Shown: piece by piece, positions 5,877 through 12,651 of the stretch
Numbering within the stretch: the first letter of the stretch is position 1
How the letters are laid out: each line of letters opens with the position of its first letter
IMG/VR virus record: IMGVR_UViG_3300032770_000102
Span: 1 to 20,527 of that record
Source of the DNA: a virus
Strand: one strand, 5' to 3'
DNA: 20,527 nucleotides
The notes under the pieces: model-generated
What the model was told of the DNA's origin: nothing
Databases searched by the model: none
What the model saw: only the letters and a program-made list of their open reading frames with translations
Made by a program: the position numbers and the translations under genes

Positions 5877-6134
5877 TTAATTCTTTCCAGTCCCATAAAT
5901 CCTTATGGTCCTAATAGAACTGTCTAACAGTTGCACAAAAAGATTTCTGTAAAACATTATCTCTTCAAGTGTTTCACATTGTCCGAACATACAATTTATT
6001 GAAGCACTCATAAGAGCGCTCATAGCAAGGTTTAATTCGTTCTCGCTTAAAACATGGCCAATATAGGATTCAATTTTCTTTGTCATTTCCACAACATCAA
6101 TAAAATCATCTTGTGGGATGTGTGGTTTTTCCAT
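5877..6134 (-). CDS. Hypothetical small helical protein (minus strand)
   Basis: This is an 85-residue protein read against the surrounding genes. It begins MEKPHIPQDDFIDVVEMTKK, then IESYIGHVLSENELNLAMSA and a final LFVQLLDSSIRTIRIYGTG. It seems all-helical. AAGGG lies about 8 nt ahead of the start, and TTATTATA further upstream could be a -10, though the -35 is unclear. It is followed on the same strand by the inverted repeat and preceded by the HNH endonuclease gene. No family is recognised. It could be a lysogeny or moron-type gene because of its opposite orientation, but that is inference only. Confidence 0.6.
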   Translation of the reverse strand: MEKPHIPQDDFIDVVEMTKKIESYIGHVLSENELNLAMSALMSASINCMFGQCETLEEIMFYRNLFVQLLDSSIRTIRIYGTGKN

Positions 6135-6190
6135 GATTTAGACCCTTGCCTATAATAAATTTTATCGTACAGCATAAAGTTAATAAATAT

Positions 6191-6694
6191 CTACGGAGTA
6201 TCACGTGCTTTTCGCAACGCATCCAAAGCTTCTTCCCTTGTTTCAAATTCTCCGACAAGAATGTTTGTATAGTCTCTCATATATCGGACGCGCCATTTAC
6301 CACTTTCTTTGCGGAAGGAAATTCCTTTGTTTTTTCCTCGTGATCGGTTTAGTCGTCCTTTTTCCATCATGTCATGGGTATTCTCTTTTGGAGATCCCAG
6401 AAATAAATGATTCGGATTTACACACGATGGATTATCGCATTTATGACAAACCACCTTATCTTCCGGAACACTCTCATATACAATTTCATAAGCTACTCGA
6501 TGAGCACGATAGTCCTTTCTTTTTAAAATATAATGACCGTATCCGTTTTGGAAAAAACATCCTTGCCAAATCCAACACGCGCCAATGTAAGTTTGTTTAT
6601 ATCTTTGCTCCTTTGTTAATGAACAAATACGAACTTTCATCCAAAACTTGGCAATATCAGTTTTTGTCATCGATTTCATGTGTTTATTGTACAT
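6191..6694 (-). CDS. HNH homing endonuclease with AP2-like DNA-binding domain
   Basis: The 167-residue protein has the order of free-standing phage HNH enzymes. CWIWQG (about 40-45) and GYGHYILKRKDYRAHRVAYE (about 51-70, first His) are followed by CHKCDNPSCVNPNHLFLGSP (about 83-102, zinc/metal-binding Cys and final His) and then NTHDMMEKGR. After a basic linker comes GISFRKESGKWRVRYMR and GEFETREEALDALRKAR (about 124-163), an AP2-like DNA-binding unit. Such enzymes cut a specific site in phage genomes lacking the gene and spread by recombination. It is antiparallel to its neighbours and lies only 43 bases before the portal start. ATGs at 6679 and 6670 are alternative starts; no ribosome site is clear. 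Confidence 0.88.
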   Translation of the reverse strand: MYNKHMKSMTKTDIAKFWMKVRICSLTKEQRYKQTYIGACWIWQGCFFQNGYGHYILKRKDYRAHRVAYEIVYESVPEDKVVCHKCDNPSCVNPNHLFLGSPKENTHDMMEKGRLNRSRGKNKGISFRKESGKWRVRYMRDYTNILVGEFETREEALDALRKARDTP

Positions 6695-6737
6695 CTAAAC
6701 GAAATTTTGTCCTAGAAATAAGAGGAGAAACAGGATT

Positions 6738-8753
6738 TTGAGAAACAATTCACCGATTTTTTGGCCCGAAGATAGCTTAAACCTCTCCTTGCGCCAAGGC
6801 ATGGAAAAGAACTACTCAGACAGCATCAATATCTTACAAACACAGTGGTACCAGGCAGACTTGAATCAGCGCTTTACGATGAATGACCAAGAAGTCTGGG
6901 GCCTTATTTTTCCTGGCGTAGCGACTTATCGAAGGAAAATATGGAATTTCAATATCATGAACCCGATAAGTGAAGCTATAAGCGGTCAGCAAAGGCAGAC
7001 AAGAAAAAGTTCAGCTGTCATCCCTATCCACAATGGAATGCAAAAGACGGCAGATCAGCTTACTAAATGCCTCTATCATAACCATAAGCAAGGATTCCAT
7101 CAAACATTTAGCGATTGCTTTCAGCAGGGAGCCGTTATTCAGGGCCTAGGCTTCATGTACATGTATGCCGATAGCACCAAAGACCCTGTGAGCCCGGACC
7201 CTCGCTGGCGTTATGTAGATATGAAGGCTACGCTATATGATCCCTATTGGCGTAAGGCTGATATGAGCGATTGCCGCTTCTGGTGGCTAAAAACATTCTT
7301 TGATCAGCAAGAAGCCGCTCTTATGTATCCTCAGTTCGGTGATGAAATTCTCTCTCTTCCAAAGGGTACTTATAGGGATGATAAATTTTATTATATGCCC
7401 GAGGTTTATCAAATCCAATTCCCCAATCTCATTGCATTTGATGAATACTGGTATCTCACAAGCAGAGAAGCTAAATTCCTTGTGGATAAGAAAACAGAAG
7501 AGTGCCAAGAGTTTCAAGGTACTGATGAACAACTAAAAGAAATAATGCAAGCCTTCAAGGGAAAGCTTGCTGTCATGAAGAAGCAAATCCCAACGGTAAG
7601 AAGAAGTATTATCCTAAATGACAGAGTAATAGTCGATGAACCTAACCCTTATGGCATGGATCGCTACCCTGTAGTCCCCATGATGAGTCTATGCAACATG
7701 GATTCTCCGTACTATGCCTACAAATTCAACAGTCCCATGACTATGCTTCGGGACTGCCAGTATCTTTTGAACCGCCTCAAGGTATCCAATTTGGAAATCC
7801 TTGATGCTCAGCAGCAGGGGCTTAAAATCAAAAAGGGCGCTCTCGTTACACCTACAGATGCATTAAACTCTGGTCATGGTAGAGTTCTCTCTATCGATCC
7901 GGAATTTGAGATGTCAGACGTTGAAGCTATGCCTATTGTTCCTCCGTCTCCGGTTATGCTGCAAATGGAAGATATGCTCAAGGGCATATTTTTCAATATC
8001 GCTGGTATCGATCCAAATGCCATGGGCATGGATATCGACGATAAAGCTGGCATCATAACCATGATGCGGCAGGCGGCAACCGCTAGGAATCTACAGAGAC
8101 TCTTTGACCAAGCTGATGCAGCTCAGGTTCTTTGTTCTGATATTGAAATAGAGTATATTCAAAAGAATTGGACCTACGGTAAAGTAAGGCAAGTCATTGG
8201 TGAAGAGCCCACAGCTGAATTTGACAGCAAAATTTTCTTTAAATATGGTTGCAAAGTGGTTCAAGCCGCTCTTACAGAAACACAACAACAATTGGAATTA
8301 GCCCAAATTCTGCACTTCCAGCAACTTTATCCTGATTTAATACCTCCAGATGAAGTCTTGGAGCGTATGACAATCCAGAACAAAGACAGTCTCATTGAAA
8401 AGATTATGTCTAAGCAAAAAGCTGCCTCTGAACAACAACAGAAAGTAGAACAATTACAAATGCAGCAAATGCAAATCGATAATATGACGAAAGTTGCTTA
8501 CGCTCATAGCCAAGAAGGTCTGGCACAAGAACGCGTCGCTAAAATCCAGACGGATACAGCTGTGGCTCAAGATAAACTGCGCCGAGCTCATCAAGAAGAT
8601 ACCGCTAGTTTGCTCAATATCGTTAAAGCGCTCAAGGAATTAAAGGGCATGGATCTTGATCATTTGATGCAGCAAGTCCAAATCCTTAATGAATTAAGTC
8701 CTGCTGCAAATCCTGAAAAGGAAGTTGTTGCCAATAACCAAAATGTTGCATGA
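6738..8753 (+). CDS. P22-type portal protein
   Basis: This 671-residue protein has the length and segment order of P22-like portals: WPEDSLNLSLRQGMEKNYSD at the start, then RRKIWNFNIMNPISEAISGQ, the GAVIQGLGFMYMYAD strand, PRWRYVDMKATLYDPYWRKA and NPYGMDRYPVVPMMSLCNMD. The clip/stem helices around the LLNRLKVSNLEILDAQQQGL and MLKGIFFNIAGIDPNAMGMD regions follow, and the C-terminus is Gln-rich and coiled (EQQQKVEQLQMQQMQ). It would form the dodecameric ring through which DNA enters and leaves the head. The start is a TTG at 6738 behind AGAGGAG (about 10 nt); the next in-frame ATG is 21 codons later and has a worse site. Confidence 0.9.
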   Translation: MRNNSPIFWPEDSLNLSLRQGMEKNYSDSINILQTQWYQADLNQRFTMNDQEVWGLIFPGVATYRRKIWNFNIMNPISEAISGQQRQTRKSSAVIPIHNGMQKTADQLTKCLYHNHKQGFHQTFSDCFQQGAVIQGLGFMYMYADSTKDPVSPDPRWRYVDMKATLYDPYWRKADMSDCRFWWLKTFFDQQEAALMYPQFGDEILSLPKGTYRDDKFYYMPEVYQIQFPNLIAFDEYWYLTSREAKFLVDKKTEECQEFQGTDEQLKEIMQAFKGKLAVMKKQIPTVRRSIILNDRVIVDEPNPYGMDRYPVVPMMSLCNMDSPYYAYKFNSPMTMLRDCQYLLNRLKVSNLEILDAQQQGLKIKKGALVTPTDALNSGHGRVLSIDPEFEMSDVEAMPIVPPSPVMLQMEDMLKGIFFNIAGIDPNAMGMDIDDKAGIITMMRQAATARNLQRLFDQADAAQVLCSDIEIEYIQKNWTYGKVRQVIGEEPTAEFDSKIFFKYGCKVVQAALTETQQQLELAQILHFQQLYPDLIPPDEVLERMTIQNKDSLIEKIMSKQKAASEQQQKVEQLQMQQMQIDNMTKVAYAHSQEGLAQERVAKIQTDTAVAQDKLRRAHQEDTASLLNIVKALKELKGMDLDHLMQQVQILNELSPAANPEKEVVANNQNVA

Positions 8754-8795
8754 GAATAAAGATTGTAAACAAACCCGTTTAAACAAGGTGTTTTT

Positions 8796-8993
8796 ATGAA
8801 AGAAAAGATGTCAAAAAGGGGCTATGAACAAGGCGATATGAAGCCTACTGTTGAAAGCTACCAAAAGCCTGAGAAAGATTTTGCTGAAAGAGGTTTTAGC
8901 AAAACTGATGAATACATCGAAAGACAAGATATGCGTCAGTCAGCTATGTCTAAAGACCTCAATAAGCAGGCTTATAAAGGCCGTTATTCCTAA
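8796..8993 (+). CDS. Small charged protein downstream of portal
   Basis: This is a 65-residue, highly charged and probably disordered protein beginning MKEKMSKRGYEQGDMKPTVE and continuing PEKDFAERGFSKTDEYIERQ to a short basic tail. AAGGTG stands about 5 nt ahead of the ATG. The spacing from the portal stop (42 bases, AT-rich with only a weak 5-bp hairpin) suggests co-transcription with the portal. No family is recognised. It could be a minor virion component, but nothing in the sequence shows that. Confidence 0.6.
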   Translation: MKEKMSKRGYEQGDMKPTVESYQKPEKDFAERGFSKTDEYIERQDMRQSAMSKDLNKQAYKGRYS

Positions 8994-9004
8994 TAGGAGG
9001 CCCC

Positions 9005-9187
9005 ATGGCTAAAAAAGAAAGTCATTCTAAGCCCTATTCAATAGAGGTGCAGAAGGGTCCTGTGCGTATGGATGAGCAATACTCAAACAATTTTCGCAGA
9101 GAGCCTGAATATACTATGCGCGATATAGAAGATAATAGGATGCGTCACGATAAAATGACGCTTACCTTGCATACTCCTAAGCAATAG
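9005..9187 (+). CDS. Small charged protein
   Basis: The 60-residue product starts MAKKESHSKPYSIEVQKGPV behind a very strong TAGGAGG site and continues RMDEQYSNNFRREPEYTMRD, then IEDNRMRHDKMTLTLHTPKQ. It is rich in Arg, Asp and Met and has no obvious fold. It is only 11 bases after the previous small gene, which has a similar charged composition, so the two may act together. Role unknown. Confidence 0.6.
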   Translation: MAKKESHSKPYSIEVQKGPVRMDEQYSNNFRREPEYTMRDIEDNRMRHDKMTLTLHTPKQ

Positions 9188-9196
9188 TCCACTTGA

Positions 9197-9276
9197 GGCA
9201 TGTTAGCTCAGAATAGCAGAGCGCATTTAGAGTAAAATCCTAAATGAGGTCGTAAGCGCAAATCTTACACGTGCCT
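9197..9276 (+). ncRNA. tRNA-like element with enlarged anticodon arm
   Basis: An 80-nt cloverleaf can be drawn: acceptor GGCATGT/ACGTGCC (7 bp, one wobble), TA, D-stem GCTC/GAGC, a 7-bp anticodon stem CATTTAG/CTAAATG with a 9-nt loop AGTAAAATC, variable loop AGGTC, and T-stem GTAAG/CTTAC. All stems are intact. Three features are not tRNA-like: the anticodon arm is 23 nt instead of 17, the D-loop AGAATAGCA lacks the GG pair, and the T-loop is CGCAAAT instead of TTC-type. No CCA. It may be a diverged tRNA or a tRNA mimic. Confidence 0.6.
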
Positions 9277-9360
9277 TTCTTTTCTTCAAAATATATTTGA
9301 TCTATATGCCGCATCTATATATGTTATATATTTGACATATGCAAAACATATAGGAGATGT
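9277..9360 (+). promoter_or_regulatory. AT-rich control region of the parA/RHH pair
   Basis: This short gap is nearly all A/T and holds the direct repeat ATATATTTGA at 9291-9300 and 9326-9335, the palindrome CATATG, and ATATAT-GTT-ATATAT. A TTGACA at 9332-9337 and a TTGATC at 9297-9302 are possible -35 boxes; the latter has TATGTT 17 bases later. The last part, from ACATAT to GGAGAT before the ATG, recurs almost exactly before the RHH gene (9996-10024). This fits an autoregulated operator and possibly a centromere-like site, by analogy with ParA/RHH systems. Confidence 0.4.
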
Positions 9361-9996
9361 ATGATCATAGTGGTAGGTGGCATTAAAGGGGGCAGTGGGA
9401 AAACGACGATTGCCACTAATCTCGCTGTTTTAAGGTCAATGAGTAAGAAAGTACTACTAGTTGATGCCGATGAACAAAAGAGTGCATGGGATTGGTCTCA
9501 GCAACGTGATGGTCTCGTGGGTGACAGTTTGAAGAGTTCATTCGCAACCGTCTGCATGTCGGGCAAATCTATCTATTCTAATTTGCAAAGATTAAAAGAA
9601 GACTACAATGACATTATCGTAGACACGGGCGGCAGAGATACTACCTCTCAGCGCTCTGCTTTATGCGTTGCCGATAAGCTTATCCTTCCTTTTAAACCAA
9701 GCTCTATAGATATCTGGACTCTCGTTCCAATCAAAGGCATTCTTTCTGAATGCGTTAATCCTAATTTGAAAGTCTATGCTGTGATAAGCCAAGCTGATTC
9801 TACGGGCAATGACAATAAAGAAGCCATGCAGATTCTTAAAGAATTCACTGAGATTCACACGTTCGAGGGAATTATCGGCAATAGAAAAGCGTTTAGAAAT
9901 GCTGCTGCTGAAGGCATGGGTGTATGTGAAATGGGAGCCATTGATAAGAAGGCATGTCAAGAGATGCAAGCGCTTTACGACTTTATATATAGATAA
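9361..9996 (+). CDS. parA: ParA-family partition ATPase
   Basis: This 211-residue protein starts directly with the deviant Walker A strand, MIIVVGGIKGGSGKTTIATN (KGGxGKTT, residues 9-16), which is typical of short type Ib ParA proteins without an N-terminal helix-turn-helix domain. The A' motif VLLVDADEQKSAWDW and Walker B motif DIIVDTGGRD follow. IGNRKAFRNAAAEGMGV near the end matches the conserved C-terminal region. Such ATPases bind DNA non-specifically and move plasmid or phage DNA through a partner centromere-binding protein. The partner here is probably the RHH gene 25 bases downstream. The start is supported by AGGAG and by homology from residue 1. A host-chromosome function cannot be excluded, but context is phage. 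Confidence 0.9.
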   Translation: MIIVVGGIKGGSGKTTIATNLAVLRSMSKKVLLVDADEQKSAWDWSQQRDGLVGDSLKSSFATVCMSGKSIYSNLQRLKEDYNDIIVDTGGRDTTSQRSALCVADKLILPFKPSSIDIWTLVPIKGILSECVNPNLKVYAVISQADSTGNDNKEAMQILKEFTEIHTFEGIIGNRKAFRNAAAEGMGVCEMGAIDKKACQEMQALYDFIYR

Positions 9997-10021
9997 CATA
10001 TCAAAAAAATATAGGAGATAT

Positions 10022-10240
10022 ATGGCGGTAAAGAAAAAAATAGACAATACTATTAAAAGTTTTATTGACAATGGTGCTGATGTTAAGGCAAGCAAAGATA
10101 AGGACTTTAAGAATGTCCTTATTAGGATTCCAACTAATGTTTTGAATCGACTCGATGAACGCATCGAGAAGAAGCCTTGGATGAATCGTACTCAATTTAT
10201 TGTGGAAGCCATAGATGATAAGTTGGAGAGTAATTATTAA
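10022..10240 (+). CDS. Ribbon-helix-helix DNA-binding protein (ParB-like partner)
   Basis: This 72-residue protein starts MAVKKKIDNTIKSFIDNGAD behind AGGAGAT. A longer overlapping frame exists upstream but lies within parA and has no start signal. The C-terminal half FKNVLIRIPTNVLNRLDERI followed by RTQFIVEAIDDKLES has the ribbon-helix-helix pattern: a strand with alternating residues, a first helix, a turn and a second helix. In type Ib partition systems the small RHH protein binds repeats upstream of parA and acts as both repressor and centromere-binding adaptor. Its basic N-terminal tail fits such a partner. The shared leader ahead of both genes supports joint control. The assignment is by pattern and context. 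Confidence 0.75.
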   Translation: MAVKKKIDNTIKSFIDNGADVKASKDKDFKNVLIRIPTNVLNRLDERIEKKPWMNRTQFIVEAIDDKLESNY

Positions 10241-10252
10241 TGAAGGAAAGCC

Positions 10253-10582
10253 ATGAGTGGCGAGTGTGATGATTGCGGCGAACATACTTTAGAGTGCTCT
10301 TGTGAATCGCGAGGTAATTATACCCTTGCTCATGTTTGTGGATCTGGTTGTCCGTGCTGTCAAAATGGTCACAACAATCATTTGAATCTTGTAAGGAATT
10401 TCATGAAAGAAGAACCAATTACTGCTGATCAATTACCAGAAGTAAAATGGGTTAATGTCAGGGGTAGGGTTGAGCATGAAGCAATCATACGAGATGCCGA
10501 GTGGTGCAAAGATTTGGGGTTAGATCAGGCATACGAGATCATGATATACCTAAAGCGATGGGGTTCGTGGTTAGAACGTTAA
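10253..10582 (+). CDS. Cys-rich protein with possible internal start
   Basis: The 109-residue protein has eight Cys in its first 36 residues (CDDC, CSC, VCGSGCPCC), followed by NGHNNH, enough for one or two zinc sites. After residue 50 the sequence changes to a globular MKEEPITADQLPEVKWVNVR, then EHEAIIRDAEWCKDLGL and a final YLKRWGSWLER. The ATG at 10403 that opens this second part follows AAGGA at good spacing, so a separate 59-residue protein may also be made. The main start at 10253 has AAGGAAAG just upstream. The end overlaps the convergent minus-strand gene by 12 bases. No family is recognised. Confidence 0.6.
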   Translation: MSGECDDCGEHTLECSCESRGNYTLAHVCGSGCPCCQNGHNNHLNLVRNFMKEEPITADQLPEVKWVNVRGRVEHEAIIRDAEWCKDLGLDQAYEIMIYLKRWGSWLER

Positions 10583-11122
10583 AATACTTGGTATCTTTTC
10601 TACTTGTGGCGACCCCAATAAATGATCTCCGCTGTAAAGCTCGTTTTCGACCCAATTGCCTTCGGCATCCTTCTTAAAGCCGAAATACTCTAGCTGAATA
10701 TTTTCCCAGCGTTTAATCATCTGTACGTATTCAGGATCGTAAAGACCTGGATTCATGAGTACGTTCATCATCTGCGTTCTATGAGGCAATTCCCAGCAGA
10801 AATAGACCGTTCCGCCTGGATAGACGTGAAAGACCATGCTGTCTTGTTCAGGATAGGGGCGATATTTAGTGATCTTTCTGATCCTCACGAGCCCTTTCTT
10901 AAGCATAAGATCATACTTTTCATATATGGCTAAATAGAACGGCTTTCCATTCATCTCTTTTTCGCCCTGTTCTATGGCTTCATTTATGTCTTGGACGAGG
11001 TCTTTCTTGATTTCATAGTTAACGTCTCCAATGACAACTCCCCGTTCTCCCGTAAGTTGAGCGTCTCTGTAGATAGATCCAACAGTTTGTCTTGTAGGAT
11101 CGATTTTTGACTGGTGTTCCAT
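10571..11122 (-). CDS. Conserved phage protein, unknown function (minus strand)
   Basis: This 183-residue protein starts MEHQSKIDPTRQTVGSIYRD behind AAGGAAG (6 nt). It contains DAQLTGERGVVIGDVNYEIK, NGKPFYLAIYEKYDLMLKKG, ITKYRPYPEQDSMVFHVYPG and the region VYFCWELPHRTQMMNVLMNP. The combination of a GERG...GD...E.KK start, a PFY..I.EK.D..LK segment, a RPYPE.D..VF strand and a FCW.LPH.. turn recurs in other podophage proteins, so this is a real family of probably morphogenesis or DNA-associated function that I cannot name. It is read opposite to the surrounding virion genes and ends tail to tail with the Cys-rich gene. Confidence 0.7.
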   Translation of the reverse strand: MEHQSKIDPTRQTVGSIYRDAQLTGERGVVIGDVNYEIKKDLVQDINEAIEQGEKEMNGKPFYLAIYEKYDLMLKKGLVRIRKITKYRPYPEQDSMVFHVYPGGTVYFCWELPHRTQMMNVLMNPGLYDPEYVQMIKRWENIQLEYFGFKKDAEGNWVENELYSGDHLLGSPQVEKIPSILTF

Positions 11123-11433
11123 TTGTGTCTTCCTTTTGATGTTGTGGAATCTTCACGACGAATCTTCCTAGTCCAATGGTTATTTAATTGTTTTTTGTGG
11201 CCTTGTTTTGCACATATTGGTGAGCAAAACACTGATCTTTGGCGTTTTTTTGTATTTTCTTGAGGCAATATCACGTTGCTACAGTGACGACATCGAGTTG
11301 TCTTCTTTGACTTCCTATTCCGCATGTTTTCAACTTTAATTCGATACATGCACTTGTAACAAATATTTTTGCTATTTATAAAATCACTAATAATTCTCTC
11401 AATTTTGCAATTAACACAAATCATAATGCTCAC
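10984..11433 (-). CDS. Zinc-site protein, partly overlapping the next gene
   Basis: Read from a GTG at 11433 (or ATG at 11424), the first about 75 residues contain CVNC, CYKC, CRHC and FCSPIC Cys pairs, enough for two zinc sites, followed by a basic segment (HWTRKIRRED). The part after about residue 104 is encoded in the same DNA as the start of the downstream minus-strand gene, in another frame, and looks like a by-product (Ser/Thr/Leu-rich). Similar Cys-pair arrangements occur in the N-terminal parts of phage HNH/zinc-finger endonucleases, so it could be a truncated homing gene. Function is not assigned; gene end uncertain. Confidence 0.45.
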   Translation of the reverse strand: MSIMICVNCKIERIISDFINSKNICYKCMYRIKVENMRNRKSKKTTRCRHCSNVILPQENTKKRQRSVFCSPICAKQGHKKQLNNHWTRKIRREDSTTSKGRHKWNTSQKSILQDKLLDLSTETLNLRENGELSLETLTMKSRKTSSKT

Positions 11434-11470
11434 TTTTTATTAGACATATAATATTTTTATTACACAAAGT

Positions 11471-11522
11471 CAATTACAAGGCGTCCAAAAAGATGGAGTA
11501 GCCTTCCATCGCGGCGTAATTG
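11471..11522 (+). promoter_or_regulatory. Structured leader ahead of the scaffold gene
   Basis: CAATTAC (11471-11477) pairs with GTAATTG (11516-11522). It encloses GATGGA-GTAGCCT-TCCATC (11492-11510), a 6-bp hairpin, and an alternative AAGGC/GCCTT pairing competes with the inner stem. It lies in the intergenic gap that must also hold a plus-strand promoter, since both upstream genes are read the other way. A TATAAT at 11447-11452 is a possible -10, but no good -35 is visible at 17 bases. Could be a translation-control element. Confidence 0.35.
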
Positions 11523-11557
11523 TGGGCCTAGCCGACCACCAAACAGAGAGGAAATTC

Positions 11558-12322
11558 ATGACTGAGAATGAAAACCAAAACAGCGAAACACAAGAGGTAG
11601 CACCTCAGGTAGAAAATCAAGTCCATGAAGTGAAAGAGACGAATCAAAGTCAAGAGCCTGTCACAAACAGTCACTTGAAGGCGATGCGTCTTAAAAATGC
11701 CGAACTCGAAAGAGAACTGAAGCAATTACGAGAAGCTCAGATGCAAATGATGCAAGCTCAGCTTGCTAATGCGCAACCTGTGCGTCAAGAGGTTGATGAG
11801 TTTGAAAAGATCGGTGATGAAGAGTTCATTCCTTTAGGTAAGGTGAAGAAGCTAGCTGAGAAATCTTCTCAGAAGGTGCTTAAAAACACCGAAGAACTCG
11901 TTCGTCAGGAAGTTGCGAAAGCACTTCAAAAACGAGATCAAGATCAATTTCTAGACCGCTTGAATCGTCAATACGCGGATTTCTCCGAGGTCGTTAATCC
12001 TGAAACTTTATCAATTTTGGAAGAAAAGGAACCTGAATTGGCGGCGACGATTGCGGACTTAAAAGACCCGTATAAAATCGGCGTCCAGAGCTACAAGTAC
12101 ATCAAAGCTATGGGACTTTCCAAAGCGGCGACAGAAAGTAGGAGGGAGAAGGAAGTGGATAAAGCTATCGCGAAGCAGGAAAAGGCGGTTCAGTCGCCTA
12201 TGGCTTTTGATAAGCGTCCTATTGCCCAAGCTTTCAAACTAACTGATGCCATGAAGAAAGACTTGTATCGTGAAATGCATGGATATGCAGCTCTCGCCAG
12301 TTCGGTTCCCGAAATGAGCTAA
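11558..12322 (+). CDS. Scaffolding protein candidate
   Basis: This 254-residue protein starts MTENENQNSETQEVAPQVEN (the frame opens earlier, but this ATG follows GAGAGG). A Glu/Gln-rich disordered N-terminus leads into the heptad-rich LKAMRLKNAELERELKQLRE (about 40-59), then an acidic linker and EFIPLGKVKKLAEKSSQKVL. Helical LVRQEVAKALQKRDQDQFLD and LSKAATESRREKEVDKAIAK regions follow, and a short basic end. A long, helical, Gln/Glu/Lys-rich protein without hydrophobic core, directly between portal-side genes and the capsid gene, is the usual position and style of a head scaffolding protein, which guides capsid assembly and is then removed. Inferred from context and composition. Confidence 0.75.
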   Translation: MTENENQNSETQEVAPQVENQVHEVKETNQSQEPVTNSHLKAMRLKNAELERELKQLREAQMQMMQAQLANAQPVRQEVDEFEKIGDEEFIPLGKVKKLAEKSSQKVLKNTEELVRQEVAKALQKRDQDQFLDRLNRQYADFSEVVNPETLSILEEKEPELAATIADLKDPYKIGVQSYKYIKAMGLSKAATESRREKEVDKAIAKQEKAVQSPMAFDKRPIAQAFKLTDAMKKDLYREMHGYAALASSVPEMS

Positions 12323-12342
12323 TGCTCAAGGGAACATAAACT

Positions 12343-12651
12343 ATGTCAGTATCAATTGCTTCGTTGCCTCCGCAAATACAACAGCGGTACAACGCAAAAT
12401 TGCTATCGACTCCAGAGCACAACTTGATTCACCAGTTATTTGCCACTCCGGTGGAACTCCCTGATAATCAAGGATTTATAGATAGACAGTCTCGTTATGA
12501 CAGACTTGATCTATTTGAAGTACCTCTAGACGATGGCCAGAATAACCCGCCACCACAACAACTTAACCGAGTTGATGTGGACTGTCGTGTAAGGGTCTAC
12601 GCCACTTACATCGTGCTTACCAGGCAGGTCACAATTACTAACGAAGACCCT
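12343..12651 (+). CDS. Major capsid protein, exon 1 (N4 gp56-like)
   Basis: This exon encodes the first 103 residues of the capsid protein: MSVSIASLPPQIQQRYNAKL, LIHQLFATPVELPDNQGFID, SRYDRLDLFEVPLDDGQNNP and RVRVYATYIVLTRQVTITNE. The segment PPPQQLNRVDVDCRVRVYAT is the family's Q-L-...VTA strand before a hydrophobic turn. After GAC CCT (12646-12651) the frame runs into intron sequence (KMYGVYKPEIIDLELLAA and a TAA at 12706-12708), so the unspliced product would be a truncated 121-residue protein. Splicing joins the codon CCT to GTA at 13381, giving NEDP-VLNSAAARLGQ, a continuous family sequence. AAGGGAAC lies just ahead of the ATG. Confidence 0.88.

Noticed and set aside
6205-6741. A 178-residue plus-strand frame
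   Set aside because: It is the opposite strand of the HNH gene, has no ribosome site and its translated sequence has no family-like features.
8754-8795. Terminator after the portal gene
   Set aside because: Only a weak AT-rich 5-bp hairpin and no T-run directly behind it; the following TTTTT is next to the start codon of the next gene.
9661-10285. Minus-strand frames across parA and the RHH gene
   Set aside because: They are antisense to two well-supported genes and have no start signals.
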